Shown in pieces: positions 14,418-21,918 of a stretch of DNA of 25,706 bases. The position numbers and the translations under genes are program-made. This stretch comes from a virus, in IMG/VR virus record IMGVR_UViG_3300025646_000324, positions 1 to 25,706 of that record; one strand, 5' to 3'. The notes under the pieces are model-generated. The model had not been told where the DNA came from and did not search any database. It saw nothing but the letters and a program-made list of their open reading frames with translations. Position 1 is the first letter of the stretch; each line of letters starts with the position of its first letter.

Positions 14418-15285
14418 TATCCTTGGGCTTGATGCCCACATACCTGATGGCGTGTATCCTGACATGGATGAGAGGGATTACAGGGCACAACGTCATTACG
14501 TTAGCACCAGCAACTTGAAGAAAATTCATTGCCCTTCTGAATTTCTAGCTGACATCACCGGCCAAGCAAAAATGCCGGATACGGACTGCCTAAAAAAGGG
14601 CCGCAGAGCACACGAAAGAATTCTGGAGGAGTTGAAATTTATAAAGTCTTACGGCGTCCTCGAGGGCGATGAAAACGATGGCAGAACCAAGGCCGGGAAA
14701 GAAGCGCGAGCTAGGATGCAAGAAAAAGGCCTTATTCCGCTAAGGACGGACGAGAGCGACATGTATGAAGAAATCCAAATGGCCTTTTGGAATCTGCCTG
14801 GAATGCATGACAAGTATTCTGACGCCATGACTGAGGTTTCGCTATTCGTGAACAACTTCAGGCATGGCATTCATGCAAAGTGTCGGATCGACATGTGGGA
14901 CCAGAAGTCAGGGACAGTCATTGACCTCAAAACCACAAGACCCGGAGGTTCAAGCCCATACGAGTTCGAGAAAACATCAAGGCGATTAAAATATCACTGG
15001 CAACAGGCTTCATACACCAAAATGGCAGCTCGCTTAGGGCATGAGATCAAGCGATGGATATGGGTAGTTGTCGAGAAGGCAGCACCCTACACAGCAGCCT
15101 TTTACGAGTTCGGGCCAGCAGATGTTGAAAGGGCTAACAACGAGGTAAATGCTGCATGGGATAGCCTTGAATCCTGCGTCAGGCTTAATTCATGGCCATC
15201 ACACACCCCCAACGAACCAATGTTAATAAGTTTGTATGGGGATCAAGAGGGGGTTGGAGGGGGATTGCCCAACCAAGCCGCATAA
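14404..15285 (+). CDS. RecE/Exo VIII-like PD-(D/E)XK exonuclease
   Basis: Predicted 293 aa, ATG 14404. The motif series of this nuclease family is complete: H70 in KKGRRAHERIL, E144 in MTEVSLFV, RIDMWD with D163, IDLKTT with D174 and K176, and QQASYT with Y204 (QxxxY). These match the putative exodeoxyribonuclease 8 PDDEXK-like domain (DUF3799 type), which degrades one strand from dsDNA ends to give 3' tails for annealing. The start overlaps the SSB-like gene by 14 bp, so both are one operon. I see no RecT/Beta-type annealase in the window; the SSB-like protein or a gene outside could supply that step. Confidence 0.85.
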   Translation: MALSDILGLDAHIPDGVYPDMDERDYRAQRHYVSTSNLKKIHCPSEFLADITGQAKMPDTDCLKKGRRAHERILEELKFIKSYGVLEGDENDGRTKAGKEARARMQEKGLIPLRTDESDMYEEIQMAFWNLPGMHDKYSDAMTEVSLFVNNFRHGIHAKCRIDMWDQKSGTVIDLKTTRPGGSSPYEFEKTSRRLKYHWQQASYTKMAARLGHEIKRWIWVVVEKAAPYTAAFYEFGPADVERANNEVNAAWDSLESCVRLNSWPSHTPNEPMLISLYGDQEGVGGGLPNQAA

Positions 15286-15292
15286 TCTGATT

Positions 15293-15601
15293 GTGCGCAA
15301 AAAGCTCATCCTGAAGAGGGAGGCCTGGGGCAAGCTCCCAGGTCCCCTCCAGGAGGCAGCAAAGCGGTTTCAAGCCAAGGAGATTTTTTTCTTTGAACCC
15401 AAAATAGAGCTGCCAGCCGCATCGCCGGGAGGAATTCATTATCGACCAGATTATCACGATTACGTTGCTTACGTTCGGCAATGCTTGAAAGAAGGGGAGC
15501 GCAGGCCAGGGATTTTAAAGTCGTTTATCCAGGGTCTAAGAAGCACGGGTGAAGAGGGGAAGCACCTCATTGATCAAATTAAAACTAAACTGCTCAAGTG
15601 A
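15293..15601 (+). CDS. Hypothetical basic protein in replication operon
   Basis: The start is uncertain. GTG 15293 leaves an 8-bp gap after the nuclease gene and gives about 102 aa; ATG 15236 gives 121 aa but overlaps that gene by 50 bp. The sequence is basic (RKKLILKREAWGKLPGPLQE…KRFQAKEIFFFEP…HYRPDYHDYVAYVRQCLKEG…), with no known motif. The stop overlaps the GTG start of the winged-helix gene (GTGA), implying coupled translation. Function unknown; the context suggests replication or recombination. Confidence 0.55.
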   Translation: MRKKLILKREAWGKLPGPLQEAAKRFQAKEIFFFEPKIELPAASPGGIHYRPDYHDYVAYVRQCLKEGERRPGILKSFIQGLRSTGEEGKHLIDQIKTKLLK

Positions 15602-16032
15602 ACCATAAACGACCATTTATACCGTCATGGCTTTTTAAGCAGGGCTGGACGCACAGCCAGTTTGCAGTTTTTTCCTACATCTGCATGAGGGGTGAGTGCT
15701 GGGAATCAAAGCGATCTATCGCCAGAGCGCTTCAAATGGGCACGAACGCTTTTTACAAAAATTTGAACGCGTTGGTTGAAGGCGGGTGGATAACGAAGAG
15801 CCAGAAGGGACGAAGCACTTCACTGCGTTGCTGCTTCGTGAATAACCAATTTATGGGAGAAGAACTACAAAATGAACAGGCCCAGGAGATTGACACTTCT
15901 GACTATGGTCAACGCCACGCACAGCTTTACAACTGTGCCGCCAAGACCAAAAACATCATTAGGATGCCCGAAATTCAGCCTGAGAGTGAGGACGACTCAG
16001 AAAGGAGGATGCCAACCGCATGGATGCAATAA
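15598..16032 (+). CDS. Winged-helix DNA-binding protein (possible replication initiator/helicase loader)
   Basis: Predicted 144 aa from GTG 15598, overlapping the previous stop by 4 bp. Residues about 5-65 (PSWLFKQGWTHSQFAVFSYICMRGECWESKRSIARALQMGTNAFYKNLNALVEGGWITK) read as a winged helix-turn-helix like those of phage replication proteins and DnaD N-termini. The C-terminal half is polar and acidic. It ends 13 bp inside the DnaB helicase gene, the usual position of an initiator or loader. Confidence 0.65.
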   Translation: MNHKRPFIPSWLFKQGWTHSQFAVFSYICMRGECWESKRSIARALQMGTNAFYKNLNALVEGGWITKSQKGRSTSLRCCFVNNQFMGEELQNEQAQEIDTSDYGQRHAQLYNCAAKTKNIIRMPEIQPESEDDSERRMPTAWMQ

Positions 16033-17366
16033 AGCCATATGACACGAGAAGGGCTGCGCCTAAGCAGCTGTCTGTTCCAATCCCGATGCCTGCTGATGAA
16101 GTTGCAGAGAAAGCGATAATCGGAACGGTCCTTGACGGTGCAGTGCAGGCGGCTTTTGAGCTTGGGGTCACGTCCGATTTTTTCTCTAACCCAGACGCAA
16201 AGCGTATTTGGGGAGTAATTGAGAAAATGCACGAAAGCAATCAGCCCATCAACCTACACACAGTTAAATCTGAGATGAGTGGTGGCGGCATGTATCTGGT
16301 TGACGCACTAGACTCAGCGGGATTGCCTTCAAATTTTCGCTACTACTATGACAAAGCCAACGACGTGCGATGGAGGCGGAAGGCTGTTTTTAAATTGATC
16401 GAGACGGCTGAGTGCCTAAACGACAAGTCAATTGAACTGGATGAGGCTGTCAATAAGTGTCAGTCAACGTTCTTTGCTTTGAGCAACTCCCAGTGCGACT
16501 TAAAAGACCAAGTTCAGATGTGGGATGAGGCAGGTAGGTTAATTGAATCTGCTTACGGGAAAGGATTGCCAGATGCCGGTCTCAAAACTGGCCTGCTGCC
16601 CGTAGACCGGATTTTAAGGGGCTTTGCACCAGGATCAATGAACATCATTGCTAGTCGTCCTGGCATGGGCAAAACATCGCTAGCAGTTCAGATTGCTGTT
16701 AATGCGGCTAGTAGCGGAAAGAAAGTGGCCTACTACTCACTAGAAATGCCGTCTTTCCAAATCATTAATCGTTGCCTGTCTTGTTTCTCAGGCCTTGACA
16801 TCAACCACTACCTGGAGACCGGCACCATTCATGATCAAAATGCTCTAGCTAAAGCTCTAACAAGACTTCCCAAGCTTGGCATACATATAGAGGACAACGT
16901 TAACAAGAACATCAACCAGATATGGTCAGAGTCACGCCGTCTTGTCCGCGAACAGGGAACCGACTTATTCATCATTGACTACATGCAGCTTATCTCACCA
17001 ACAAAGCAGCGCGACAATCGCGTGCTTGAGGTTTCAGAAATCAGTCGAAGCATCAAGAAAGCAGCCATGGAGACAGGGAAACCGTTTCTAGTCCTTGCCC
17101 AAATGAATCGAGCTATCGAGGAGCGAGGTAAGGATGCTGAGCCTCGTCTAGCTGACCTGCGTGAGTCAGGGAGCCTCGAGCAAGACGCTGACACAGTCAG
17201 CTTCATTTCTAAAGGCAACACAAGCGACATGGACCACGTTCGGCTCATGGTCAAAAAAAACCGACATGGAAGCATTGGCACCGCCAACCTCAATTGGACC
17301 CGTTTTAATAATCGCTACCGCACCTACGGTCAGCAAGTTGAAGAAATAGATAAACCTCTGATCTGA
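16020..17366 (+). CDS. dnaB: Replicative DNA helicase, DnaB family
   Basis: Predicted 448 aa, close to normal DnaB length. The N-terminal domain (AEKAIIGTVLDGAVQAAFELGVTSDFF…) is the all-helical collar. The C-terminal RecA-like motor has Walker A SRPGMGKTSLA near 211-221, Walker B FIIDYMQLIS near 317-326, and LADLRESGSLEQDADTVSFI, the DnaB Arg/sensor segment. As a hexamer it would unwind the phage replication fork 5' to 3'. The start overlaps the winged-helix gene by 13 bp, and its stop TGA overlaps the ATG of the dNMP kinase gene. No primase is visible in the window. Confidence 0.95.
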   Translation: MDAIKPYDTRRAAPKQLSVPIPMPADEVAEKAIIGTVLDGAVQAAFELGVTSDFFSNPDAKRIWGVIEKMHESNQPINLHTVKSEMSGGGMYLVDALDSAGLPSNFRYYYDKANDVRWRRKAVFKLIETAECLNDKSIELDEAVNKCQSTFFALSNSQCDLKDQVQMWDEAGRLIESAYGKGLPDAGLKTGLLPVDRILRGFAPGSMNIIASRPGMGKTSLAVQIAVNAASSGKKVAYYSLEMPSFQIINRCLSCFSGLDINHYLETGTIHDQNALAKALTRLPKLGIHIEDNVNKNINQIWSESRRLVREQGTDLFIIDYMQLISPTKQRDNRVLEVSEISRSIKKAAMETGKPFLVLAQMNRAIEERGKDAEPRLADLRESGSLEQDADTVSFISKGNTSDMDHVRLMVKKNRHGSIGTANLNWTRFNNRYRTYGQQVEEIDKPLI

Positions 17367-17878
17367 TGAAACCTGACAAAAAGCCAGTTCTTGTATTCGG
17401 CTACAGTGGCAAAAAACACTGCGGCAAAAGCACAGCAGCTCATCACCTAGAGATGAAGCTTGCTCAACAAGGGCACTTGGTTGCCCGTCTTAGCTTTGCA
17501 ACCCCAATTAAAACAGACATAGCCGCATTGGACTCAAGAGCACTTGACCCAGAGTGGAAAGAGCATTTTCGGCCACTATTTCAGCACTGGGGGTCACTCG
17601 CTAAGGAGCTGAATGGGCGCGACTACTGGCTTAACAAATGGGAAGAGGCATGGAACAGCTACAAAGCCAAAGGATACACTGCCGTCATCGTGGACGATGT
17701 CCGTTTTCCTTTTGAAGCTGACTTTCTTAGGAGCATAGGAGGAAAAGTCATTCGCATCCTCAGGCCGGACACCGACTCAAACACCGATCTGCATGAGAGC
17801 GAAGTGATGATCGATAAAATAACACCAGATCAGGTCATTGTTAACAAGGGGTTGGAGGACTTCCTCTGCCAGGTGTAA
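17366..17878 (+). CDS. Deoxynucleoside monophosphate kinase
   Basis: Predicted 170 aa, ATG overlapping the helicase stop by 1 bp. The P-loop is GYSGKKHCGKST (12-23). QHWGSLAKELNGRDYW (73-88) matches the substrate-lid region, VIVDDVRFPFEADFLRSIGG (107-126) is the typical 'DVRF..E' strand and helix, and ILRPDTDSNTDLHESE completes the family. T4 gp1-like enzymes phosphorylate dNMPs to feed phage DNA synthesis. Its C-terminal codons contain operator copy 4, which lies 2 bp before the next gene's ATG. Confidence 0.85.
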   Translation: MKPDKKPVLVFGYSGKKHCGKSTAAHHLEMKLAQQGHLVARLSFATPIKTDIAALDSRALDPEWKEHFRPLFQHWGSLAKELNGRDYWLNKWEEAWNSYKAKGYTAVIVDDVRFPFEADFLRSIGGKVIRILRPDTDSNTDLHESEVMIDKITPDQVIVNKGLEDFLCQV

Positions 17879-17884
17879 TACACC
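17872..17884. promoter_or_regulatory. Operator copy 4
   Basis: GGTGTAATACACC at 17872-17884, 1 bp before the ATG at 17886. CTGCCA (17866-17871, 4 of 6 to TTGACA) precedes it, but the -10 position (CACAAA) is poor. A promoter here would start after the ATG, so the site may act as a roadblock inside the operon. Confidence 0.5.
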
Positions 17885-17885
17885 C

Positions 17886-18335
17886 ATGCACAAAACGAAG
17901 GAACAGTTTTTAAAAGACTTTAAGGACAGTGTGCCAAGCGTCCTTGCTGTTGCTAGGTATCTGCGTTCACAGGGCCTTGAGGTTTCCTTAGGAGACACTG
18001 AATACCAAAACCCTTTGAACTACGTAGACAAGGGGGACATCTGGGTGCTGAAAGACAACGGCGAGCCAGACTACAGAGTCGAGGTTCGCCAGCTAAAGCA
18101 GGAACACTTCACCTGCGCAGATGATTTCCGCTACCCGGTGATGACTCACTACTTCTGCCATGACTGGGAGAAGCTGCAGCCAAAGCCAGCCTGGGTCTAC
18201 CTCGTGAACAGCGACTGCACTTGCGCTGCCAAAATTAAGTGCGGCAACGCTGTCGCAAACTGGATCGTGACCCATGCACCGAAGTATGCGTCATACGCAA
18301 TTGCCAAGGATCAACCTGAATACGTGAAGCTATGA
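17886..18335 (+). CDS. Hypothetical protein, possible PD-(D/E)XK-like fold
   Basis: Predicted 149 aa from ATG 17886 (MHKTKEQFLKDFKDSVPSVL); an earlier in-frame ATG at 17838 lies within the kinase gene. The order helix, then GDIWVL, then DYRVEVRQLKQEHF resembles the D…ExK core of restriction-like nucleases, with R in place of the usual first Lys. A Cys pair in NSDCTCAAKIKCG adds a possible metal site. The region FRYPVMTHYFCHDWEKLQPKPAWVYLVN fits a further strand layer. I treat the nuclease idea as weak. The stop overlaps the next gene (ATGA). Confidence 0.6.
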   Translation: MHKTKEQFLKDFKDSVPSVLAVARYLRSQGLEVSLGDTEYQNPLNYVDKGDIWVLKDNGEPDYRVEVRQLKQEHFTCADDFRYPVMTHYFCHDWEKLQPKPAWVYLVNSDCTCAAKIKCGNAVANWIVTHAPKYASYAIAKDQPEYVKL

Positions 18336-18517
18336 GCAATGAGCAAAGCAAAGAACCTGATATTAGCCAGGAGCAACTGAACAGAATGTTTGCAAGAGGC
18401 GAAGAGCACTTTTGGGCTAAGCGGGGCATCAAAATCAAGAACAGTTGGAGAAACTACAACTGCACCCCGCCCAAGGCCGAGAATTTGCCCGATGAACGGG
18501 CGAAACAAAACCAATGA
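18332..18517 (+). CDS. Small hypothetical protein, 61 aa
   Basis: ATG 18332 overlaps the upstream stop by 4 bp. The sequence is polar (MSNEQSKEPDISQEQLNRMFARGEEHFWAKRGIKIKNSWRNYNC), with a helical N-terminal half and no motif I recognise. Coupled translation and even spacing to the next gene support it as real. Confidence 0.5.
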   Translation: MSNEQSKEPDISQEQLNRMFARGEEHFWAKRGIKIKNSWRNYNCTPPKAENLPDERAKQNQ

Positions 18518-18535
18518 AAACAAAAAGGACGAGAG

Positions 18536-18943
18536 ATGAGTAAGCAAGAAAGCAATGAAACGATCACTCTAGTTGTTTCACGTAGAGTAAACATCAACCA
18601 GGATACAGTATACCAGCTTAAGGAAAAGGATCTAAAGGAAGCTGTAGAGGCGGCAACAGGCAAAAGCTTAGATGAGATTACTGATGACGCGTGCGCAGAG
18701 GCTTTAAATGACCTGGAACCGATTGAGGTGGTATATGCGCTTTGGGAGGGCGAGCCATTTGGCGATGCCGATATCACCCGATATGAGGGATCAGATGTTG
18801 GCCTCTCCATCAGGCGTGATCACTGGAAAAATGCGTATGTGATTTCCAACAGTTCCATAGACCTCCACGCCATCCAGGATGATAGAGAATTAGCTGAAAA
18901 AATCGACAGGCTGGCCCAAGCCAAGGAGGTGGCACATGTCTGA
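18536..18943 (+). CDS. Hypothetical protein, 135 aa
   Basis: ATG 18536 has a good Shine-Dalgarno (AAGGACGAG). The N-terminus (NETITLVVSRRVNINQDTVYQLKEKDLKEAVEAATGKSLDEI) looks like a beta strand plus helices; the middle is acidic. No catalytic or membrane motif is seen. It overlaps the next gene by 8 bp within a run of four or five small unknown genes after the replication block. Confidence 0.6.
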   Translation: MSKQESNETITLVVSRRVNINQDTVYQLKEKDLKEAVEAATGKSLDEITDDACAEALNDLEPIEVVYALWEGEPFGDADITRYEGSDVGLSIRRDHWKNAYVISNSSIDLHAIQDDRELAEKIDRLAQAKEVAHV

Positions 18944-19430
18944 GTCAAGCACAGCTGAAATCAAGCCGTATATTGATAGTTGGCGATCTACAGGGTATAG
19001 CCCTTCGGCCATAGCCAAAACAGCGGAAACCATAGATCCCGCTTGGGACACTCAAAGTGACAAGTTCATAGGCCCGCAGCACATAGAGATCTATAAGCTT
19101 CACCATGAGCTTAATTCAGAAATGCCGTTGAGCTGGAGCTTCGGAAAAAAAATAGGTGACCAGCTCGCTGCACTAGGCGACGAGAATCAAATTGATGCGG
19201 TCTTTAAGAGGGCTGAGGCATTTAATGAGATAGCCTTTGCGTTCTCCCTGCCCGAGCGATACGAAGAGGTGGTCAAGGAAATCAGAAAATTGGAATGCGA
19301 TCTCAAAGACCCTGAGACGAAAAATTCCAACAAGGCATATATCAATAGCAATCTGCGCAGCGAGAAAGCCAAACTAGAAGAACTAGCCAAAACAATGGAA
19401 GCAAAAGGAATGGAGGTTCCAAATGTCTGA
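18936..19430 (+). CDS. Hypothetical helical protein, 164 aa
   Basis: ATG 18936 is preceded by a strong AAGGAGGTGG ribosome site. The C-terminal third (YEEVVKEIRKLECDLKDPETKNSNKAYINSNLRSEKAKLEELAKTMEAKG) is charged and heptad-like, probably a coiled coil. It overlaps neighbours by 8 bp at each end. Family not recognised. Confidence 0.6.
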   Translation: MSESSTAEIKPYIDSWRSTGYSPSAIAKTAETIDPAWDTQSDKFIGPQHIEIYKLHHELNSEMPLSWSFGKKIGDQLAALGDENQIDAVFKRAEAFNEIAFAFSLPERYEEVVKEIRKLECDLKDPETKNSNKAYINSNLRSEKAKLEELAKTMEAKGMEVPNV

Positions 19431-20214
19431 AGAAGTAATTCAAATTAGCCGAGTAGAATTTGTGCCATCGCGCTGGATTAAAACAATCAACATAGACAAC
19501 GCAGACGAACTCAGAGAGGTGCTTCAACTTGAAGCGATGTCGAATGACGACCTGAAGTCTTATGTTGAAAACAACTTCGAAACGGTTTGTGAGCGCTTGC
19601 TTGAGGAGCGCGACATAGACCTGGAAGACTTGTTTGATTGCATCGCAGCCAAACCTGAATATGACGACCCAACTGACATTGATCATTTTTGTCACGAGTC
19701 CAGAGGGCTTGATCACATGGATGAAGGCGAGAATATCCAAGTTGCAGTAGATTTTGAATCAATCCGCTGCTCAAGTTGTGATGGGTCACCGCACATCGAC
19801 GAGGATATTGACAAGGCCATGCGTGACGAAATCGGAATCCGAGTTAAAGAGCTGCGCGGCATGCTAATTTGCACCAGGTGCATGAAGGCACACTTAGCTG
19901 GAGAGCTGTTTTTTCCTGACGACCTCAGTTCTGCAGGAGAAAAAGCCTACAACGAAATCAACAGGGCAGGCGATTGGAAGGAAGTTTGGGCAAAAGTCTG
20001 CAAATACGAGAGCGGCTCTCGCAAGGGGGCGTTGCTAATGGAAAGGGTGATGTGGATGGATGAAATCGCAATGGCGAGATGTCACTTAAAATCAGGCAGT
20101 CTTACCGAAGAACACAAGGAGGCCAGGCAAGACCACATGAATATGATTATGGGCTGGGTTAAAGAGATAGACACTTGGCTCGAGAAGCCCTACGAGCCTC
20201 TATCATATGCCTAG
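19423..20214 (+). CDS. Hypothetical protein with four-cysteine zinc-knuckle pattern, 263 aa
   Basis: ATG 19423 has a GGAGG site nearby. The N-terminal part is acidic (…ELREVLQLEAMSNDDLKSYVENNFETVCERLLEERDIDLEDLFDCI). CSSC near residues 114-117 and CTRC near 151-154 make a CxxC…CxxC pair that could bind zinc. The C-terminal part is helical. It is the last gene of the replication-side operon; its stop (TAG at 20212-20214) is 2 bp before operator copy 5. Function unknown. Confidence 0.6.
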   Translation: MSEEVIQISRVEFVPSRWIKTINIDNADELREVLQLEAMSNDDLKSYVENNFETVCERLLEERDIDLEDLFDCIAAKPEYDDPTDIDHFCHESRGLDHMDEGENIQVAVDFESIRCSSCDGSPHIDEDIDKAMRDEIGIRVKELRGMLICTRCMKAHLAGELFFPDDLSSAGEKAYNEINRAGDWKEVWAKVCKYESGSRKGALLMERVMWMDEIAMARCHLKSGSLTEEHKEARQDHMNMIMGWVKEIDTWLEKPYEPLSYA

Positions 20215-20216
20215 TA

Positions 20217-20229
20217 GGTGTAATACACC
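20217..20229. promoter_or_regulatory. Operator copy 5 before the methyltransferase gene
   Basis: GGTGTAATACACC at 20217-20229 (AGGTGTAATACACCT is palindromic), 27 bp before the ATG of the methyltransferase. No good -35 hexamer precedes it; TAAATA or AAATAT could be a weak -10 at 16-17 bp. Confidence 0.5.
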
Positions 20230-20256
20230 TGATAAATATGGAACAAAGGGGAAATC

Positions 20257-20952
20257 ATGCGAGTGCTGGACCTGTTTAGTGGAATAGGCGGGTTCAGCCT
20301 CGCAGCAGAACAAGTTGGATGGGAAACTGTCGGTTTTTGTGAATCAGATGAATACTGCAAGAAAGTCCTTAGAAAGCACTGGCCAAGTGTCAGGATCTGG
20401 GAAGACATTAAAAAGCTCGCTCAAATCGAAGAACCAATCGGATGCGACGTCATCACAGGAGGCTTTCCATGCCAACCATTCAGCAATGCCGGGAAGCAAA
20501 GAGGCACTCATGACGACAGATACCTCTGGCCGCAGATGCTTAAAGTTATTGAACGCGAAAGACCCGCTTGGATCATTGCTGAAAACGTTGCTGCCATCAT
20601 CCCGATGGGGCTCGACAAAGTGCTATTTGACTTGGAAGCCCAAAGCTACTCCGCAAGGGCGCTTGTTATTCCAGCTGCATCTGTCGGCGCCCCACACCCC
20701 AGGCAAAGGGTATGGATTATTGCACACTCCAACATCCAAAATGGTTCAAGGCTCACCGTCACAAAGCCACAGCGGGTGGATGAGGCAAGACCGCAAAAGT
20801 GGTGGGAAAATGAACCCAGCTTGGGTCGAGTGGCTGATGGGATACCCAACAGGACACACCGCCTTAGATGCTTAGGCAACGCTATTGTGCCTCAAGTTGC
20901 AACTGAGATTTTTAGGGCGATAAAAATAACCAATCAGTTTCTGATTCGGTAA
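20257..20952 (+). CDS. DNA (cytosine-5)-methyltransferase
   Basis: Predicted 231 aa, ATG 20257 with AAGGGG upstream. Motif I is LDLFSGIGGFS (4-14), motif IV GGFPCQPFS with nucleophile C72, motif VI ENV (E109), motif VIII RQRVW (149-153), and GNAIVP (207-212) closes the fold. It transfers a methyl group from S-adenosylmethionine to C5 of cytosine. The stretch between motifs VIII and IX, which holds the target-recognition domain, is only about 50 residues, short as in many phage enzymes. No cognate restriction gene is seen, so it is probably an anti-restriction solo enzyme. It ends 19 bp inside the convergent LRR gene. Confidence 0.93.
   Translation: MRVLDLFSGIGGFSLAAEQVGWETVGFCESDEYCKKVLRKHWPSVRIWEDIKKLAQIEEPIGCDVITGGFPCQPFSNAGKQRGTHDDRYLWPQMLKVIERERPAWIIAENVAAIIPMGLDKVLFDLEAQSYSARALVIPAASVGAPHPRQRVWIIAHSNIQNGSRLTVTKPQRVDEARPQKWWENEPSLGRVADGIPNRTHRLRCLGNAIVPQVATEIFRAIKITNQFLIR
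20315..20875 (+). other. Overprinted second-frame ORF inside the methyltransferase gene
   Basis: A 186-aa open frame shifted by +1 relative to the methyltransferase. Its C-terminal two thirds contains CYLTWKPKATPQGRLLFQLH, then GYGLLHTPTS, then MNPAWVEWLMGYPTG. I recall very similar segments (CYLTWK..GRLLFQL, GLLPTPT, LNPxFVEWLMGFPxGWT) in phage methylase-associated proteins. The same DNA in frame one encodes motifs VI to X of the methyltransferase. No Shine-Dalgarno is visible at its ATG. Whether it is translated, frameshifted into, or a relic cannot be decided by eye. Confidence 0.4.
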
Positions 20953-21902
20953 AATCGTTTAGTAGCGCCTTCGTCCAGATCTACCTCTGAAGCCCCGCCA
21001 GTAGCCACAATAACAATCCTCCAGAGTTTCCACGGACCATCTGGGCTATCAGCCACATCGATAGTCTTAACCTCTCCTGGTACGCCTTTTACGGTTACTA
21101 CTGGCGCAAGACGAATTTCTAACGATTCCTCAGGGCCTACAAGCTCCGCGTCCTGCACGAGAAAACCATTTGGCCAGGCTGTTTCAAGCCCAATGCGAAT
21201 AGCCTCTGATTCGGAGTGGTAACGTTCCGGTATGCGGACTTGGGTCAGATACAGGCTGCTCGCAAAAGCCTTATCACCAATTTCGCTTGCACCACTCGGA
21301 ATGGTGACAGATGTCAGTTTTGAGCACATAGAGAATGCCATGCCTTCGATAGTCCTTACGCTACTGGGTAAAACGATACTTTCCAATCCGCTCTGGCTAA
21401 AAGCCACGGATGAAATTTTAGTTATTCCTTCTGGTAGATCGATTTGCTTAAGCCCAGCGCAGCCGTTAAACGTGCCCTCTGGAATCTCCGGAATCGATAC
21501 CGGCCAGTCAACCACAGTAAGCTTTATACAGTTGTAAAAAACAAATTCCTTGAGCGTGGCTTTAGGCGGTATTGAGATGCTCAAAAGAGAGTGAGCGCCC
21601 TGGAAGGCATGTTTTCCAATTTCAACCACGCTGTCCGGAATCTGGACTGACGTTATTAGCGTGCGGTCCATGAACGCGTATTCTCTTATTTTGGTAACAG
21701 GATAGCCGTCAATTTCATCCGGTATCACCAAGTCTCCTCTAGTGTTGGTCGCGCATCCGTAGATGTGAACCTCAAACCCGATTGTCTCATAAAAAAGTGA
21801 TCCCCACTGGCCCTTCTGTGCAGTGACTTCCAGACAAAGCGCCAAAGACATCACTCCTAAAGCAAAGCGTAACATCAGATTCATCACTCGATTTCCTATC
21901 AT
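20934..21902 (-). CDS. Secreted BspA-type leucine-rich-repeat protein A
   Basis: Predicted 322 aa, ATG 21902 (alternative ATG 21884). An N-terminal signal peptide (MNLMLRFALGVMSLALCLEVTAQ) precedes about six degenerate 23-residue LRR_5 repeats (…ITSVQIPDSVVEIGKHAFQG…, …LTSVTIPSGASEIGDKAFAS…). A C-terminal module follows (IRLAPVVTVKGVPGEVKTID…DGPWKLW…KRFYRIRN). This module ends many exported verrucomicrobial proteins (from memory). It lies 16 bp downstream of a paralogue with the same architecture, so the two are a tandem duplication in one operon. An extracellular or cell-surface binding role is likely; the ligand is unknown. Confidence 0.85.
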   Translation of the reverse strand: MIGNRVMNLMLRFALGVMSLALCLEVTAQKGQWGSLFYETIGFEVHIYGCATNTRGDLVIPDEIDGYPVTKIREYAFMDRTLITSVQIPDSVVEIGKHAFQGAHSLLSISIPPKATLKEFVFYNCIKLTVVDWPVSIPEIPEGTFNGCAGLKQIDLPEGITKISSVAFSQSGLESIVLPSSVRTIEGMAFSMCSKLTSVTIPSGASEIGDKAFASSLYLTQVRIPERYHSESEAIRIGLETAWPNGFLVQDAELVGPEESLEIRLAPVVTVKGVPGEVKTIDVADSPDGPWKLWRIVIVATGGASEVDLDEGATKRFYRIRN

Positions 21903-21918
21903 AACAGTCAGTGCGAAT

